The translations under genes and the position numbers were made by a program. Positions 40,357 through 50,662 of a DNA stretch of 64,000 nt are shown here, one piece after another. Position 1 is the first letter of the stretch, and every line of letters begins with the position of its first letter. Below the pieces are notes generated by a model. The model made no database searches and was not told where the DNA came from. It saw only the letters and a list, made by a program, of their open reading frames with translations. The stretch comes from Thermocoleostomius sinensis A174 (GTDB lineage: Bacteria; Cyanobacteriota; Cyanobacteriia; Elainellales; Elainellaceae), in assembly GCF_026802175.1 (NCBI RefSeq), contig NZ_CP113797.1, forward strand, positions 3,573,026 through 3,637,025. Reading direction: 5' to 3'.

Positions 40357-41682
40357 TCAATTCACTTGTTCGGCAAGGGGTGGTGTTGGGCGATGGTTCG
40401 CCGTTGGTGATTGTGGTTCTGCTTTAGTGGTGTCGATCGCCAACAATGACTTGCCAGAATATTGAAAGATTGCCGGAACGGCCAGCTTTGGATCAACCTG
40501 AGCAACTTGCAACGAATGCACCAGTTGAGACAGTGCTTGCTCTAATACGGAACCCGCATCCATCACCACCCAGCCTTCTGGAGTTTGTTTGCGAAACTCG
40601 AAGTGCAAATGCGGTCCGGTTGATAGCCCCGTGCTGCCAACTCGACCAATCACTTCTCCTTGTTTTACCTCTTCACCAGGTTTGACAAACAACTCCGAGA
40701 GATGAGCATAGAGTGTTTGTTCCGTTCCTTTGTTATGTTGCAGCACCACCGTTAAACCATAGCCGCCCACAAAATCTGCAATTTCCACCTTACCGCTAAA
40801 CGCTGCCAAAACTGGAGTGCCTTGCGGTGCACCCAGATCGGTTCCGGAGTGAAAGCGCATTTGATTCATCACTGGATGTACACGCCAACCAAAGGCAGAG
40901 GTAATAGCAGCGGGAATCGAGAGGGGGAAGAGCAAACTGACGTTGTTATTACTGAGGCGGGCAGGAGGACGAACTGTGAGGTTGTAGAAGTCCCGAGCAG
41001 ATGCTGTTTTAGGCTCAAGGTTATAAACTGTCGGAGCAGAAGTGTTATAGGAACCTCCCCCTGTTATCCAACTATCACCAGCCGTGGTTGGAGCAACAGG
41101 ACAGAGGGTAGACGGTACACTTTGTCCAGGGGCTAGCACCGTCTGACAACCCGTAGAGCGTTCAGACACGACAATATCAGGTTTCTGAGTAGCCCCAAGA
41201 CTGTAGGGAGTGGGGTCAATGTAAGCGCCATTGCCATAGGTTCCATGGTCAATCGCCGGAGTTCCTGAGTCAAATGCTTCGGCGGCTTCTTCAGCAAGGT
41301 TGGGAGCGACGAGGACATCAATACTACTAGCTGGGGGGGCATCAAACGAACTAGGCGCTGATGCAGGCGGAAAAGTATCTGTTTCAGGGGAATGGAGGCT
41401 AGCTTCCGGTTCGATCGGTGTAATAGTAGCTGGCTCAATGATGGTTGGTTCAATCGGCTCGCTCGAATCTGTGACACCAGGAACCTGCGAAGGCGATGAA
41501 GACTGTAGATCCGGTCCAAGCAACTCTTCAGCATTGGGAACTAAAGAGGGTGAAACCGTTTGAGCAAGGCTGATATTAGCGCTGAGCAAGCTGAGGCTGC
41601 CGAACCAGCCTAATCCACCAGAGATTAACGCTGCCCGTGCCAAAGATCGCCGCACGGAGATTGAGTTACAGTTCTGATTCAT
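40357..41682 (-). CDS. M23-family peptidoglycan endopeptidase
   Basis: 441 residues. An N-terminal export signal with RRS and a hydrophobic stretch (SVRRSLARAALISGGLGWFG..LLSANISLAQT, within residues 10-41) is followed by about 230 Pro/Ser/Thr-rich residues. Residues about 260-390 form the LytM/M23 domain: ITSAFGWRVHPV, FHSGTDLGAPQGTPV (zinc His and Asp), YAHLSELFV and GPHLHFEFR (H-x-H). It cleaves peptide cross-links of peptidoglycan in the periplasm or acts as an amidase activator; all metal ligands are present, so it should be active. It is transcribed away from ftsQ-ftsZ, which begins 680 bases to the right. Confidence 0.92.
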   Translation of the reverse strand: MNQNCNSISVRRSLARAALISGGLGWFGSLSLLSANISLAQTVSPSLVPNAEELLGPDLQSSSPSQVPGVTDSSEPIEPTIIEPATITPIEPEASLHSPETDTFPPASAPSSFDAPPASSIDVLVAPNLAEEAAEAFDSGTPAIDHGTYGNGAYIDPTPYSLGATQKPDIVVSERSTGCQTVLAPGQSVPSTLCPVAPTTAGDSWITGGGSYNTSAPTVYNLEPKTASARDFYNLTVRPPARLSNNNVSLLFPLSIPAAITSAFGWRVHPVMNQMRFHSGTDLGAPQGTPVLAAFSGKVEIADFVGGYGLTVVLQHNKGTEQTLYAHLSELFVKPGEEVKQGEVIGRVGSTGLSTGPHLHFEFRKQTPEGWVVMDAGSVLEQALSQLVHSLQVAQVDPKLAVPAIFQYSGKSLLAIDTTKAEPQSPTANHRPTPPLAEQVN

Positions 41683-42361
41683 CGCGCTTTGTCAGGTCGT
41701 AATGGGCTTACTTACAACTTGAAAGTAGGTTGAAGTGGAGAGGTCTACCATTTGGTAGATACAAATCCCCTAGCCATCATAGTCCAGATCGTTAAAGACT
41801 GTGTAGAGTAGATAAGCAATCAGCCAGTTTTAGAGCCAAACTACGACGTTAGAAGCAAATTTTGCAGAAAATAGCCAATCTAATGGTGGAGCGATGTGAC
41901 GGGATCAAGTAGGAAGCCAATCGATTGAGCGGTCTATGATGATGATCAATCTACAAAACAGTAAAGTTTCAATAAACTTTATTTAAAGATTGGCAATCCA
42001 TTACTTCAAACTTATACGATTTTCCGGCTGAAGTTGGCGTTGATCGAACGAATTAACTTAATAGATCGTTTCAAATAAAAGGAGGTTTTACACATTGCTT
42101 TTAAGCATTCTCTGTGGTTAGGATTAGGGCTTTATAGTCAACTTGCTTTGAGGCAATCTGCGAAAGTGCGAATCGGCCGATCGAATCCTATTTACTACTT
42201 GGTTTAGCTGTTGCCTCTGGCGGCGTTTGAGATTTAGGTTCAAGGTGTACCTAATAGATCAGGTCAATCGATAGATAGAATGATGCTTCAGCCCAGTGCT
42301 TCGCTGAGCTTGTATCCCGGTTAAACAGACTTCGTTTGTTTTCTAGTCCTGTTTTGGCGCA
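41683..42361. other. divergent intergenic region between M23 gene and ftsQ
   Basis: 680 bases with no credible gene, carrying promoters for both directions. AT-rich blocks lie at 41970-42000 and a polypurine AAAGGAGG at 42079-42086 is not followed by a useful start. Confidence 0.4.
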
Positions 42362-43192
42362 ATGGCAGATATTTCATCTCCTTCTCAAGCAGAACTTTCC
42401 AGTCGGCGACGGCAGTTGCAGCGGCAGCGGCGTTGGCGCATGTTGCAAACAACGTGGCAAGTTCTGATGGTTAGCGCGCTAGCCGGAGGCTTACTCTGGT
42501 CATTGTCTCGCTCCGATTGGATGATCCGATCGCCACAGCAAATTAAAATTGAAGGCAATCAGTTTCTTTCCTCAGAAACCATTCGAGCGGTTTTGCCCAT
42601 TCGTTACCCTCAGTCGCTGCTCAGCATTCAGCCCCAAGCGATTGTGCATCAGCTAGAAACTGAAGCTCCGATTGCAGAGGCGATCGTGACTCGTCGGTTG
42701 TTTCCGCCTAGCCTCACAATTCAAATTCAGGAACGATATCCGGTGGCTATTGCCTATTTAACCCATTCTGGGGATACAGCCTCAACCGCCAAAGGAGGAC
42801 AAACTCCTAAATTGGCCCTGCTAGACGAAGAAGGGGCGTGGATTCCACACGAAATTTACCTTGCCTTGAATTCATCCCAGAGGTTACCAGACTTGAAGGT
42901 CATTGGAATGCGTGAGGAGTATCGATCGCAGTGGCCAGATCTCTATCAACAGGTAAGCCAAAGTCCCGTCAAAATTGCCGAAATTGATTGGCGCGATCCC
43001 AACAATTTAATTTTGTATACAGAATTTGGTGCGATCTATTTGGGTGCCTACAGTTCTCGACTGGAACATCAACTGCGGCGCTTAGACCAAATGCGACGTC
43101 TCCCCGAACAAGTTAATCCAGAGCAAGTTGATTATATCGATCTGCGTAATCCAGATATGCCATTAATTGAGATGAAAAACTCTGAAAATTGA
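42362..43192 (+). CDS. ftsQ: cell division protein FtsQ
   Basis: 276 residues. A basic cytoplasmic N-terminus (SSRRRQLQRQRRWR) precedes one transmembrane helix (about 31-50), then a periplasmic POTRA domain (IKIEGNQFLSSETIRAVLPI ... LETEAPIAEAIVTRRLFPPSLTIQIQERYPVAIAYL) and the FtsQ beta domain. It links early and late divisome proteins at midcell. As in other cyanobacteria it is followed by ftsZ in the same direction, here after a 355-base gap. Length is normal for FtsQ/DivIB. Confidence 0.92.
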   Translation: MADISSPSQAELSSRRRQLQRQRRWRMLQTTWQVLMVSALAGGLLWSLSRSDWMIRSPQQIKIEGNQFLSSETIRAVLPIRYPQSLLSIQPQAIVHQLETEAPIAEAIVTRRLFPPSLTIQIQERYPVAIAYLTHSGDTASTAKGGQTPKLALLDEEGAWIPHEIYLALNSSQRLPDLKVIGMREEYRSQWPDLYQQVSQSPVKIAEIDWRDPNNLILYTEFGAIYLGAYSSRLEHQLRRLDQMRRLPEQVNPEQVDYIDLRNPDMPLIEMKNSEN

Positions 43193-43547
43193 CCGACTGA
43201 CCGTTGAAAAACATGACTGAATTCTTCCAATTGCTCAAGAAACCTATTAAATCTATCAAGAGAAGTAGAAAAAATTATGTAATTTGAAGTAAAAACAAAT
43301 CATTTAGGATTTCAATTTATAAAATTGCCATCCTGCTTGACATAGGTACTTGAAATCGGTCTTCTTATTTTTTATAAAAATTAATTGTTGTCTCCCCGTT
43401 TCAAGCACTTATCTTAGTGGATGTTGCAATCGATTAGAGATTTGCCCGATCGATTGGTTTTTCAATCAACTTAGCCTATAGTTGACTAGAGTCGCCCAGC
43501 CTTAACCAGCCTTAAAAAGTCTTTGTATCAGTAGTTTCTAAACTCCG
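43193..43547. other. ftsQ-ftsZ intergenic region
   Basis: 355 AT-rich bases with no gene. It likely carries the own promoter of ftsZ, since the gap is long for simple read-through. Confidence 0.4.
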
Positions 43548-44831
43548 ATGACACTTAATAGTAGATTAGTATCTACCCACACAAACTCTCCGGATGGAGA
43601 TCAGGATCTTTTTTCGACAATGAACAGCACAAATCCTTTCACAAATTCTGGCATACACTTGGGTCAGCCTCGCGATCTGAAAGGGGCCGTGGCAGAGGAC
43701 ACCAGGAGTGATGAGATTGTGCCAAGCAATGTAGCAAAAATTAAAGTCATTGGAGTGGGTGGCGGTGGCTGTAATGCCGTGAATCGGATGATTGCCAGCG
43801 ATCTAACCGGGGTAGAGTTTTGGTCGATCAACACCGATGCTCAAGCGCTTACCCACGCTTCAGCCCTAAACCGCCTACAGATTGGGCAAAAGTTAACCCG
43901 GGGTTTGGGGGCGGGTGGTAATCCTGCGATCGGACAAAAGGCAGCGGAAGAATCGCGCGATGAGATTGCGGCATCGTTGGATCAGTGCGATTTGGTTTTC
44001 ATCACAGCCGGCATGGGTGGTGGTACGGGTACCGGGGCGGCTCCGATTGTAGCAGAAGTTGCTAAAGAGGTCGGCGCGTTGACTGTTGGCGTGGTGACTC
44101 GTCCGTTTACGTTTGAAGGTAAGCGTCGGACAAGTCAGGCTGATGAGGGCATTGCCGCTCTGCAAAGCCGAGTCGATACCCTAATTATTATTCCTAACGA
44201 CAAGCTGCTATCGGTGATTTCGGAACAAACCCCTGTACAAGAAGCGTTCCGAGTGGCTGACGACATTCTGCGCCAAGGAGTTCAAGGCATTTCGGACATT
44301 ATTACGATCCCCGGTTTGGTCAATGTGGACTTTGCCGATGTGCGGGCCGTGATGGCAGATGCTGGGTCGGCGCTGATGGGGATTGGGATTGGTTCGGGCA
44401 AGTCCAGAGCCAGAGAGGCTGCGATGTCTGCAATCTCTTCACCGCTGTTGGAATCCTCGATTGATGGAGCCAAAGGTGTTGTCTTTAATATCACTGGCGG
44501 CTATGACTTGACACTGCACGAAGTCAATTCGGCGGCTGAAATTATTTACGAAGCGGTTGATCCCAACGCCAATATCATCTTTGGGGCGGTGTTGGACGAT
44601 CGCCTCCAAGGAGAAATTCGAATTACGGTGATCGCCACTGGGTTCTCTTCTCAGCCAGAGCCACCCGTGGCCCAAACCACCACGACACGGGTCTCGCCAT
44701 TGAAGCGAACCCCCACCGTCCCCCCGCCACCGCCGACTTCTCAACCGCCAGTCTCACCTGCGTCTGAGCCGCGATCGAAACCCAATTTAGATATTCCCGA
44801 ATTTCTCCAACGCCGCCGCCCACCTCGTTAA
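43548..44831 (+). CDS. ftsZ: cell division GTPase FtsZ
   Basis: 427 residues. After a ~60-residue N-terminal extension come [19 protein letters not shown], the tubulin signature [11 protein letters not shown], the T7/synergy loop region ([22 protein letters not shown]) and a C-terminal Pro-rich linker ending in [14 protein letters not shown], which carries the membrane-adaptor-binding motif. It polymerises into the Z-ring. N-terminal extensions are typical of cyanobacterial FtsZ; ATG 43548 is the first in frame, while a shorter start at 43620 (MNSTNPF) is possible. Confidence 0.97.
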   Translation: MTLNSRLVSTHTNSPDGDQDLFSTMNSTNPFTNSGIHLGQPRDLKGAVAEDTRSDEIVPSNVAKIKVIGVGGGGCNAVNRMIASDLTGVEFWSINTDAQALTHASALNRLQIGQKLTRGLGAGGNPAIGQKAAEESRDEIAASLDQCDLVFITAGMGGGTGTGAAPIVAEVAKEVGALTVGVVTRPFTFEGKRRTSQADEGIAALQSRVDTLIIIPNDKLLSVISEQTPVQEAFRVADDILRQGVQGISDIITIPGLVNVDFADVRAVMADAGSALMGIGIGSGKSRAREAAMSAISSPLLESSIDGAKGVVFNITGGYDLTLHEVNSAAEIIYEAVDPNANIIFGAVLDDRLQGEIRITVIATGFSSQPEPPVAQTTTTRVSPLKRTPTVPPPPPTSQPPVSPASEPRSKPNLDIPEFLQRRRPPR

Positions 44832-44971
44832 ATTAGGGTTTATCAACTCAGGTGATGTAGTACTTGGGTTGTTCTATGTTGAGAATCGTTATCTGGATGC
44901 AGCGATTGTAGGCTTAAGAAGTGGATAGGGAACACTGCTAGGTAGGCTGCTCCCTACATCCACCTCTTGTC

Positions 44972-45204
44972 ATGACTATTCAGAAATATTCTGTGAACCA
45001 GCACCCGATCCAAACGCTACTGGCTTGGGTTCGATCGAGCAAGATTGCGATTCCTGAAATTCAACGCCCGTTTGTCTGGAATGCCACCAACGTTCGAGAT
45101 TTGATTGATTCTCTCTATCGACGGTCGAAGACTACACCGACTTCTTGCAAGAGCGGCGGAAGTTGATCGCTTATAAAATTCGAGATTACTACTTCCGTCT
45201 GTAG
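44972..45204 (+). pseudogene. DUF262-family gene with the middle deleted
   Basis: The first 48 codons ([40 protein letters not shown]) match the N-terminus of DUF262/GmrS-type proteins with the conserved I-P-x-x-Q-R-x-[FY]-x-W. Directly after SLYR the reading shifts, and another frame gives [25 protein letters not shown] and a stop at 45202, typical of the C-terminus of the same family. Several hundred codons are missing. DUF262 proteins act in modification-dependent restriction; this one must be inactive. Confidence 0.75.
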
Positions 45205-45227
45205 ACGCTAGAGCGTCAATCAATCAA

Positions 45228-46949
45228 TCAAGAGGTTAGCGCTGCCTTTGCCTGGTTTTGCAACAGCAAGCCATACTCCAGCCCTTCCACGACTGCTTGA
45301 TAGGAGGCGTCGATGATGTTTCCAGAAACACCAACCGTTGTCCAGCGTTGATGTCCGTTGCTAGATTCCACCAACACTCGCGTTTTTGCCGAAGTTCCGG
45401 CGGCTCCATCCAAGATTCGCACTTTATAGTCTGTAAGATAAAATGCGGCAATTTCCGGGTAGAAGTTTATCAAAGCCTTGCGTAAAGCGGCATCCAGGGC
45501 AGCAACCGGGCCGTTGCCTTCGGCAGCTTCCAGGATGTCTTGACCATTGACGCCAATCTTGATCGTGGCCAGCGATCGCCCCCGCCATTCGTCCACGCCC
45601 CGAATTAGATCGCACGAGCCGCGAATCACATCACAGTAAATGTGAAACTCTTTGATTTCAAATAACGCCTGTCGTTGCCCCAGCGCTTGCCGCATCAGCA
45701 ATTCAAAACTGGCTTCTGCCGCTTCAAACTGATAGCCTTCGTTTTCCAGCATTTTGAGATGGTGCAAAATTTGGCGACAGGTGGGGTCTTGCTTGTTCAA
45801 CTCAATGCCGAAACTGCGGGCTTTGGCCAAAATGTTGCTCAGCCCTGCCTGATCGGAAATCACAATCCGACGACAATTGCCCACCTGCCCCGGACGAATG
45901 TGTTCGTAGGTTAATGGATTACGCTCTACCGCGCTGACGTGAATGCCGCCTTTATGTGCAAACGCCGACTGTCCCACAAACGGAGCATGATCGTTGGGGG
46001 CCAGATTCACGACTTCGCTGATCAGGCGACTGGTATCGGTTAATTTTGTCAGGCGATCGGCATCCAGGCAGTGGTAGCCCAGTTTTAGCTGAAGGTTAGG
46101 AATCAGCGTACAGAGATTAGCATTGCCGCAGCGTTCGCCATAGCCGTTGATTGTGCCCTGCACCATCCTAGCGCCTTCCATCACCGCTGCTAGTGCATTG
46201 GCAACGGCCGTCCCTGAATCGTCGTGGGTGTGAATGCCGATTTGGGGGTTAGGGGTTGGGGGTTGGGGGTTGCCAGCAACTGGGTTCTGCTTCCGAATTT
46301 CGGCTCTGTGTTCCACAAATTGCACCACATCCCGCACGATCGTACTCACTTCATGGGGCAAGGTGCCGCCGTTGGTATCGCACAGAACCAACCATTCCGC
46401 CCCTCCGTCGATTGCGGCTTGCAACGTGGACAGTGCGTAATCTGGATTACATTTGTAGCCATCAAACCAATGCTCGGCGTCATAAATCACCCGGCGCTGG
46501 TGGTGACGGAAAAAGGCGATCGTGTCGCGAATCATCGCTAAGTTTTCTTCCAGGCTGGTTTGCAATCCTTCGGTGACATGTAGATCCCAGGATTTACCAA
46601 ATAAGGTGATCCAACGAGTTCCGGCCGTCAAAATCGCTTGTAGCATCGGATCAGCCTCAGCGGTTTTACCCGGTCGCCGCGTGGAGCAAAACGCCACAAC
46701 TTCTGCATTCATCAGGGGTTCTTCCTGCAATTGCCAGAAGAACTGCACATCTTTAGGATTTGCGCCCGGCCAACCACCTTCAATGAAGGGAACGCCCAAG
46801 CGATCTAACTCGCGAGCAATGCGCAGTTTGTCGTCAATGGATAGCGATAGCCCTTCGCGCTGTGCTCCGTCTCGCAGGGTTGTGTCATAGACCCAAAGAA
46901 ATTTTGAATGATTTAAGGCTTGAGTTTCTGTGAACTGGTCTGAAGTCAT
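45228..46949 (-). CDS. cimA: (R)-citramalate synthase
   Basis: 573 residues from ATG 46949, which starts MTSDQFTETQALNHSKF; an upstream ATG at 46991 adds 14 weak residues. The HMGL-like TIM barrel has VYDTTLRDGAQREGLSLS, GGWPGANPKD, HTHDDSGTAVANALAAV and GTINGYGERCGNANL. The C-terminal third is a LeuA-type regulatory domain (VLVESSNGHQRWTTVGVSGNII). The enzyme condenses acetyl-CoA with pyruvate, opening the threonine-independent isoleucine route used by cyanobacteria. A short low-complexity insert (PQPPTPNPQ) sits just before the metal-binding HTHDD, encoded by a G-rich 7-base repeat. Confidence 0.92.
   Translation of the reverse strand: MTSDQFTETQALNHSKFLWVYDTTLRDGAQREGLSLSIDDKLRIARELDRLGVPFIEGGWPGANPKDVQFFWQLQEEPLMNAEVVAFCSTRRPGKTAEADPMLQAILTAGTRWITLFGKSWDLHVTEGLQTSLEENLAMIRDTIAFFRHHQRRVIYDAEHWFDGYKCNPDYALSTLQAAIDGGAEWLVLCDTNGGTLPHEVSTIVRDVVQFVEHRAEIRKQNPVAGNPQPPTPNPQIGIHTHDDSGTAVANALAAVMEGARMVQGTINGYGERCGNANLCTLIPNLQLKLGYHCLDADRLTKLTDTSRLISEVVNLAPNDHAPFVGQSAFAHKGGIHVSAVERNPLTYEHIRPGQVGNCRRIVISDQAGLSNILAKARSFGIELNKQDPTCRQILHHLKMLENEGYQFEAAEASFELLMRQALGQRQALFEIKEFHIYCDVIRGSCDLIRGVDEWRGRSLATIKIGVNGQDILEAAEGNGPVAALDAALRKALINFYPEIAAFYLTDYKVRILDGAAGTSAKTRVLVESSNGHQRWTTVGVSGNIIDASYQAVVEGLEYGLLLQNQAKAALTS
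46242..46272. repeat. heptanucleotide tandem repeat inside cimA
   Basis: About four copies of GGGGTTR, encoding PQPPTPNPQ on the minus strand. It is the same class of short tandem repeat as at 15926-15960, again in frame within an enzyme gene. Confidence 0.85.
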
Positions 46950-47410
46950 GGCAAAACAGTCATGGCAAAACAACGGTGGCGATACTAGCAACCCGATCGA
47001 CCCTAGATCACACCCTAGCGAATTGGGATTCCCAAATGCATAAAGAAAGGTGAACTTCGGTGAATCCTTCGCGGTTTGTTGTGGTTGTCGAATGGTTAGG
47101 CGGACTGGTTTCTGGTGATGCCAGTCCCAAGTCGCTGACTATCGAAAGGTCGCCAGCGATGGTGTGTTTAGGCTTTTAGTTTGAGAGCATAAGTTTAGGT
47201 TGTGAAGCAAAACTGAGATAGAACCTCTGTCAATCGATAGAGACACTCCCGCGCTTCTCCCTCTATAGTTAGAGGAACTGTAGTTGGATAGCCTCTATCC
47301 CTAGCGAAATTACCGGATAAATCCACTAACTCTCGGCAACAAATGTCAGAATAGATTTACACCTAGAGTGTATCAGTTGGAATTTTGAACAGTTGTTGGG
47401 ATGAGGAGCC
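46950..47410. other. intergenic region right of cimA
   Basis: 460 bases with no credible gene. A 16-base near-duplicate containing CATGGCAAAACA lies at the cimA start (46947-46974). The rest presumably holds the cimA and the rightward gene promoters. Confidence 0.4.
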
Positions 47411-47947
47411 GTGAGTGGATTATTGGGTTTTGCGATTGCAAGCGCCTTAATGGCTGTGATTGGTTCAACGTTGCGAGGCATTCTTCGTCCCATTAGCTGG
47501 GCGTTGTTGGCGATCGCGCTGGGGTTGCTTTTCTCAAATCAGCTTCGTACGGCAGCGGGGCAGGGAACAACAGGGGCTGTAGATGTGGCTCAGTCTCCCA
47601 ATACTCCCAACACTCCCACTCCTACACCTGCTCCAGGTTCTCCCATACCATCGCCCGATCGTCCTATTGCCCAGGAAGGGTGGCAAGATGTAGCAGAGGC
47701 GCTAGCGCCAATTTTCTCAGATGCCATTGCCGACTCTGAAGTGCCATCCCCCCCGTCGCCTGACGATATTCTTTCTAGTCCTCAGCCTACGCCTGCGCCT
47801 ACTCCCACTCCGGCTCCCACTCCCACTCCAGCCCCCACTGTTATCGTACCTGCCACTCCCACGCCCCCACTCTCGGCTGGCTCTTCTAGTACAGCGGCAT
47901 CCCGACAAGTTGAGTCTGCCCCAGAACCAATCCAGGGATTTTGGTAA
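47411..47947 (+). CDS. Pro-rich membrane-anchored protein, unknown
   Basis: 178 residues from GTG 47411, with GAGGAG 5 bases upstream. Two hydrophobic segments (about 4-20 and 28-43) precede a Pro/Thr-rich tail with TPAPTPTP repeats. The short amphipathic segment EGWQDVAEALAPIFSDAIAD lies in between. No family is recognised. The next gene, 93 bases on, has the same architecture, so both may be envelope proteins made together. Confidence 0.6.
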   Translation: MSGLLGFAIASALMAVIGSTLRGILRPISWALLAIALGLLFSNQLRTAAGQGTTGAVDVAQSPNTPNTPTPTPAPGSPIPSPDRPIAQEGWQDVAEALAPIFSDAIADSEVPSPPSPDDILSSPQPTPAPTPTPAPTPTPAPTVIVPATPTPPLSAGSSSTAASRQVESAPEPIQGFW

Positions 47948-48039
47948 GCGTTCTCTGACTGCCGCATCTCATAGCCGCATTTCATAATTTCCTTGCATCG
48001 ATCGCCCACAAACGATTTGCATCCGCGAAAACCTAAGCG

Positions 48040-48576
48040 ATGATGGAAATGGTGGGTATGGAAGGGATGATTATGCCGGAGTGGTTGCTGATTGTTCTAG
48101 TAATTGCTGGAATTTTCTTGCTGGGAGTTTTCTTTGCAATTCTAGGGTTCTTTAAAAATCTAGCCCGGCTGTTATTTTTGGGGCTATTTGTATTTCTGTT
48201 GATTCTACTAACTAATCGGATTTTTCCTGCGATCGAATCCAGCCGTTTCCCAAATGGCACGCTATCGCCCGATGGAGGATTTCAATTACCGCGCGTCGAT
48301 CCTGATTCAGAATTCTCAGAATCTTTACGAAATGCTGGGCGAGCGATTGATGAATTTATTTTTGGCTCTGGCTCAACTGAACCTGGAACCGCCCCCGCCC
48401 GTGACTTTGTTTATCCCATTCCAGCCCCACCATCGGCTCCCAGTACGGTCGCAGAGCAGCCCGTTCAACCGAGTCAACCTATCCGTCAACCTGTCAGCCA
48501 GCCCCCTCAGATTACCCAGCCTTCGACTCCTTCTACCCAAGTCTCCGATCAAACTCCTCTTCCCGCTTTGTGGTAA
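48040..48576 (+). CDS. membrane protein with Pro-rich tail, unknown
   Basis: 178 residues. Hydrophobic helices at about 12-32 and 37-62 (PEWLLIVLVIAGIFLLGVF; LLFLGLFVFLLILL) are followed by a ~115-residue soluble tail rich in Pro, Gln and Ser. The first ATG (48040) lacks a ribosome site; ATG 48073 (MPEWLL...) follows GAAGGGA and is a good alternative. Not recognised. Its stop is 17 bases from the thiO/thiG start, so it may be in the same transcript. Confidence 0.6.
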   Translation: MMEMVGMEGMIMPEWLLIVLVIAGIFLLGVFFAILGFFKNLARLLFLGLFVFLLILLTNRIFPAIESSRFPNGTLSPDGGFQLPRVDPDSEFSESLRNAGRAIDEFIFGSGSTEPGTAPARDFVYPIPAPPSAPSTVAEQPVQPSQPIRQPVSQPPQITQPSTPSTQVSDQTPLPALW

Positions 48577-48592
48577 GTTGTAGCGTCTTTCC

Positions 48593-50638
48593 ATGCATCA
48601 AACAAGGAATCAAACAAGCGATAGTCTCATTATTGGTGGCGGCGTGATCGGTCTGGCGATTGCCGTTGAGTTGAAACTGCAAGGAGCTAGGGTGACAGTC
48701 CTCAGCCGTGACTCTCAGCAAGCGGCCACCCAAGCGGCGGCTGGCATGTTGGCTCCCAGAGCCGAACAGCTTCCTCCAGGAGCGATGGCTGATTTGTGTC
48801 TCAAGAGTTTGTCGCTTTATCCCGACTGGATCAGCAAACTAGAAGATCTCAGTGGCGCATCAGCCCATTATTGGCCCTGTGGCATCATTGCCCCCGTTTA
48901 TCGACTAGATAGCTCTGCGGAGTCCTCTCTTGTTTCGCCTTCATCCGGTCAGATTTGGCTCGATCGCCAGGCAATTCATCAAGCCCAACCAGGATTAAGC
49001 TCTGACGTAATCGGCGGTTGGTGGTTCCCCGAAGATGGACAAGTAGACAATCGCTCGCTCGCTCAGGTGTTGCGGCTAGCGGCTCAGCAACTTGGAGTAG
49101 AGATTCGCGAGGGCGTGACTGTGACCGCGATTCAACAGCAGCAAGGGCAAATTTCAGGTCTGAAAACCAGCGCGGGTGATTTTCAAGCAGGACACTACAT
49201 TCTGGCAACTGGGGCATGGATGCAGGAATTGTTGCCTGTTCCGGTGCAACCCCGCAAAGGTCAGATGCTAGCGTTGCAGAGTTTGTCCCTAGAGCGATCG
49301 CACTTATCGCTACAGCGCGTGTTGTATGGCGAAGAGGTTTACATTGTGCCGCGCCGCGATGGGCGGATTGTGGTTGGGGCAACGGTGGAAGACGTGGGCT
49401 TTACTCCCCATAACACAGCCGTTGGCGTCCAAATGCTGCTCAATCAAGCTTTGCGGCTCTATCCGCCGCTGCAAACCCTACCGTTACAAGAATGCTGGTG
49501 GGGGTTTCGTCCTGCCACACCCGATGAACTGCCCATCTTGGGAGACAGCCATTGCCAAAACCTGACGTTTGCTACCGGACACTACCGCAATGGTATTCTA
49601 TTGGCTCCTGTCACTGCTCAACTGATTGCCGATCGCGTTTGGAATCAGCAATGTAGCCCTCTCTTAGACGCCTTTACTTGGGAACGGTTTGTTCAGCCCG
49701 CTGCAACGGTGCAGTCTAGCCCTTCTGCGGCAACCCCTCCCACCCATACTCAACCTTCTTTCTCTGATTCAATCATGTTGCAATATTCCTCGGCTTCGAT
49801 CGCCACCCTAGACCCCTCTGCCAATTCTCAGTTAACTCTTACCGATCCACAGCCCTTAGTGATTGCCGGACGCACGTTTCGATCGCGCCTGATGACGGGA
49901 ACGGGCAAATACCGCAATTTTGATCAGATGCGCCAAAGCATTGTGGCGAGTGGCTGTGAGATTGTCACTGTAGCAGTGCGGCGTGTGCAGACCAATGCTC
50001 CGGGTCATGAAGGACTGGCGGAGGCGATCGACTGGGGCAAAATTTGGATGCTGCCCAACACGGCAGGCTGCAAGACGGCAGAGGAGGCTGTACGGGTAGC
50101 GCGACTGGGACGGGAAATGGCTAAACTGCTGGGACAGGAAGACAACAATTTTGTCAAGCTGGAGGTGATTCCCGATCCGAAGTATCTCTTACCCGATCCG
50201 ATCGGCACGCTGGAGGCAGCAGAGCAACTGGTACAGGAAGGGTTTGCGGTTCTGCCCTACATTAATGCTGACCCGCTGTTGGCCAAGCGGCTGGAAGAAG
50301 CGGGCTGTGCTACGGTGATGCCGTTAGGATCTCCAATTGGTTCTGGGCAGGGCATCAAAAACACCGCCAATATTCAAATCATCATCGAAACCGCTCAGGT
50401 TCCTGTGGTCGTTGATGCAGGCATTGGTACACCCAGCGAGGCAGCTCAAGCAATGGAGCTAGGGGCAGATGCGTTGTTGATCAATACGGCGATCGCTCAG
50501 GCGGAAAACCCAGCCATTATGGCGCGGGCAATGGGCATGGCTACAGAAGCCGGACGCATGGCGTTTTTGGCAGGACGAATTCCCGTGAAAACCTACGCTA
50601 GCCCTAGTTCTCCTTTAACTGGGACAATCACAAACTAA
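48593..50638 (+). CDS. thiO/thiG: ThiO-ThiG fusion: glycine oxidase and thiazole synthase
   Basis: 681 residues. Residues 1-375 are FAD-dependent glycine oxidase ThiO ([45 protein letters not shown] and [12 protein letters not shown]). A ~45-residue Ser/Thr/Pro linker follows. Residues about 415-680 are ThiG ([64 protein letters not shown] with the Schiff-base Lys, [20 protein letters not shown]). ThiO makes dehydroglycine and ThiG condenses it with DXP and ThiS thiocarboxylate to form the thiazole of thiamin. The fusion is typical of cyanobacteria. No TPP riboswitch was seen upstream. Confidence 0.95.
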   Translation: MHQTRNQTSDSLIIGGGVIGLAIAVELKLQGARVTVLSRDSQQAATQAAAGMLAPRAEQLPPGAMADLCLKSLSLYPDWISKLEDLSGASAHYWPCGIIAPVYRLDSSAESSLVSPSSGQIWLDRQAIHQAQPGLSSDVIGGWWFPEDGQVDNRSLAQVLRLAAQQLGVEIREGVTVTAIQQQQGQISGLKTSAGDFQAGHYILATGAWMQELLPVPVQPRKGQMLALQSLSLERSHLSLQRVLYGEEVYIVPRRDGRIVVGATVEDVGFTPHNTAVGVQMLLNQALRLYPPLQTLPLQECWWGFRPATPDELPILGDSHCQNLTFATGHYRNGILLAPVTAQLIADRVWNQQCSPLLDAFTWERFVQPAATVQSSPSAATPPTHTQPSFSDSIMLQYSSASIATLDPSANSQLTLTDPQPLVIAGRTFRSRLMTGTGKYRNFDQMRQSIVASGCEIVTVAVRRVQTNAPGHEGLAEAIDWGKIWMLPNTAGCKTAEEAVRVARLGREMAKLLGQEDNNFVKLEVIPDPKYLLPDPIGTLEAAEQLVQEGFAVLPYINADPLLAKRLEEAGCATVMPLGSPIGSGQGIKNTANIQIIIETAQVPVVVDAGIGTPSEAAQAMELGADALLINTAIAQAENPAIMARAMGMATEAGRMAFLAGRIPVKTYASPSSPLTGTITN

Positions 50639-50662
50639 GTTCAGCCTCCGATTGCGCTCCTT

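Noticed and set aside
44439-44744. antisense frames inside ftsZ
   Set aside because: Shadow frames of a well-conserved gene with no independent support.
48000-48593. TPP riboswitch before thiO/thiG
   Set aside because: No CTGAGA-type thi-box; the region is coding for another protein.
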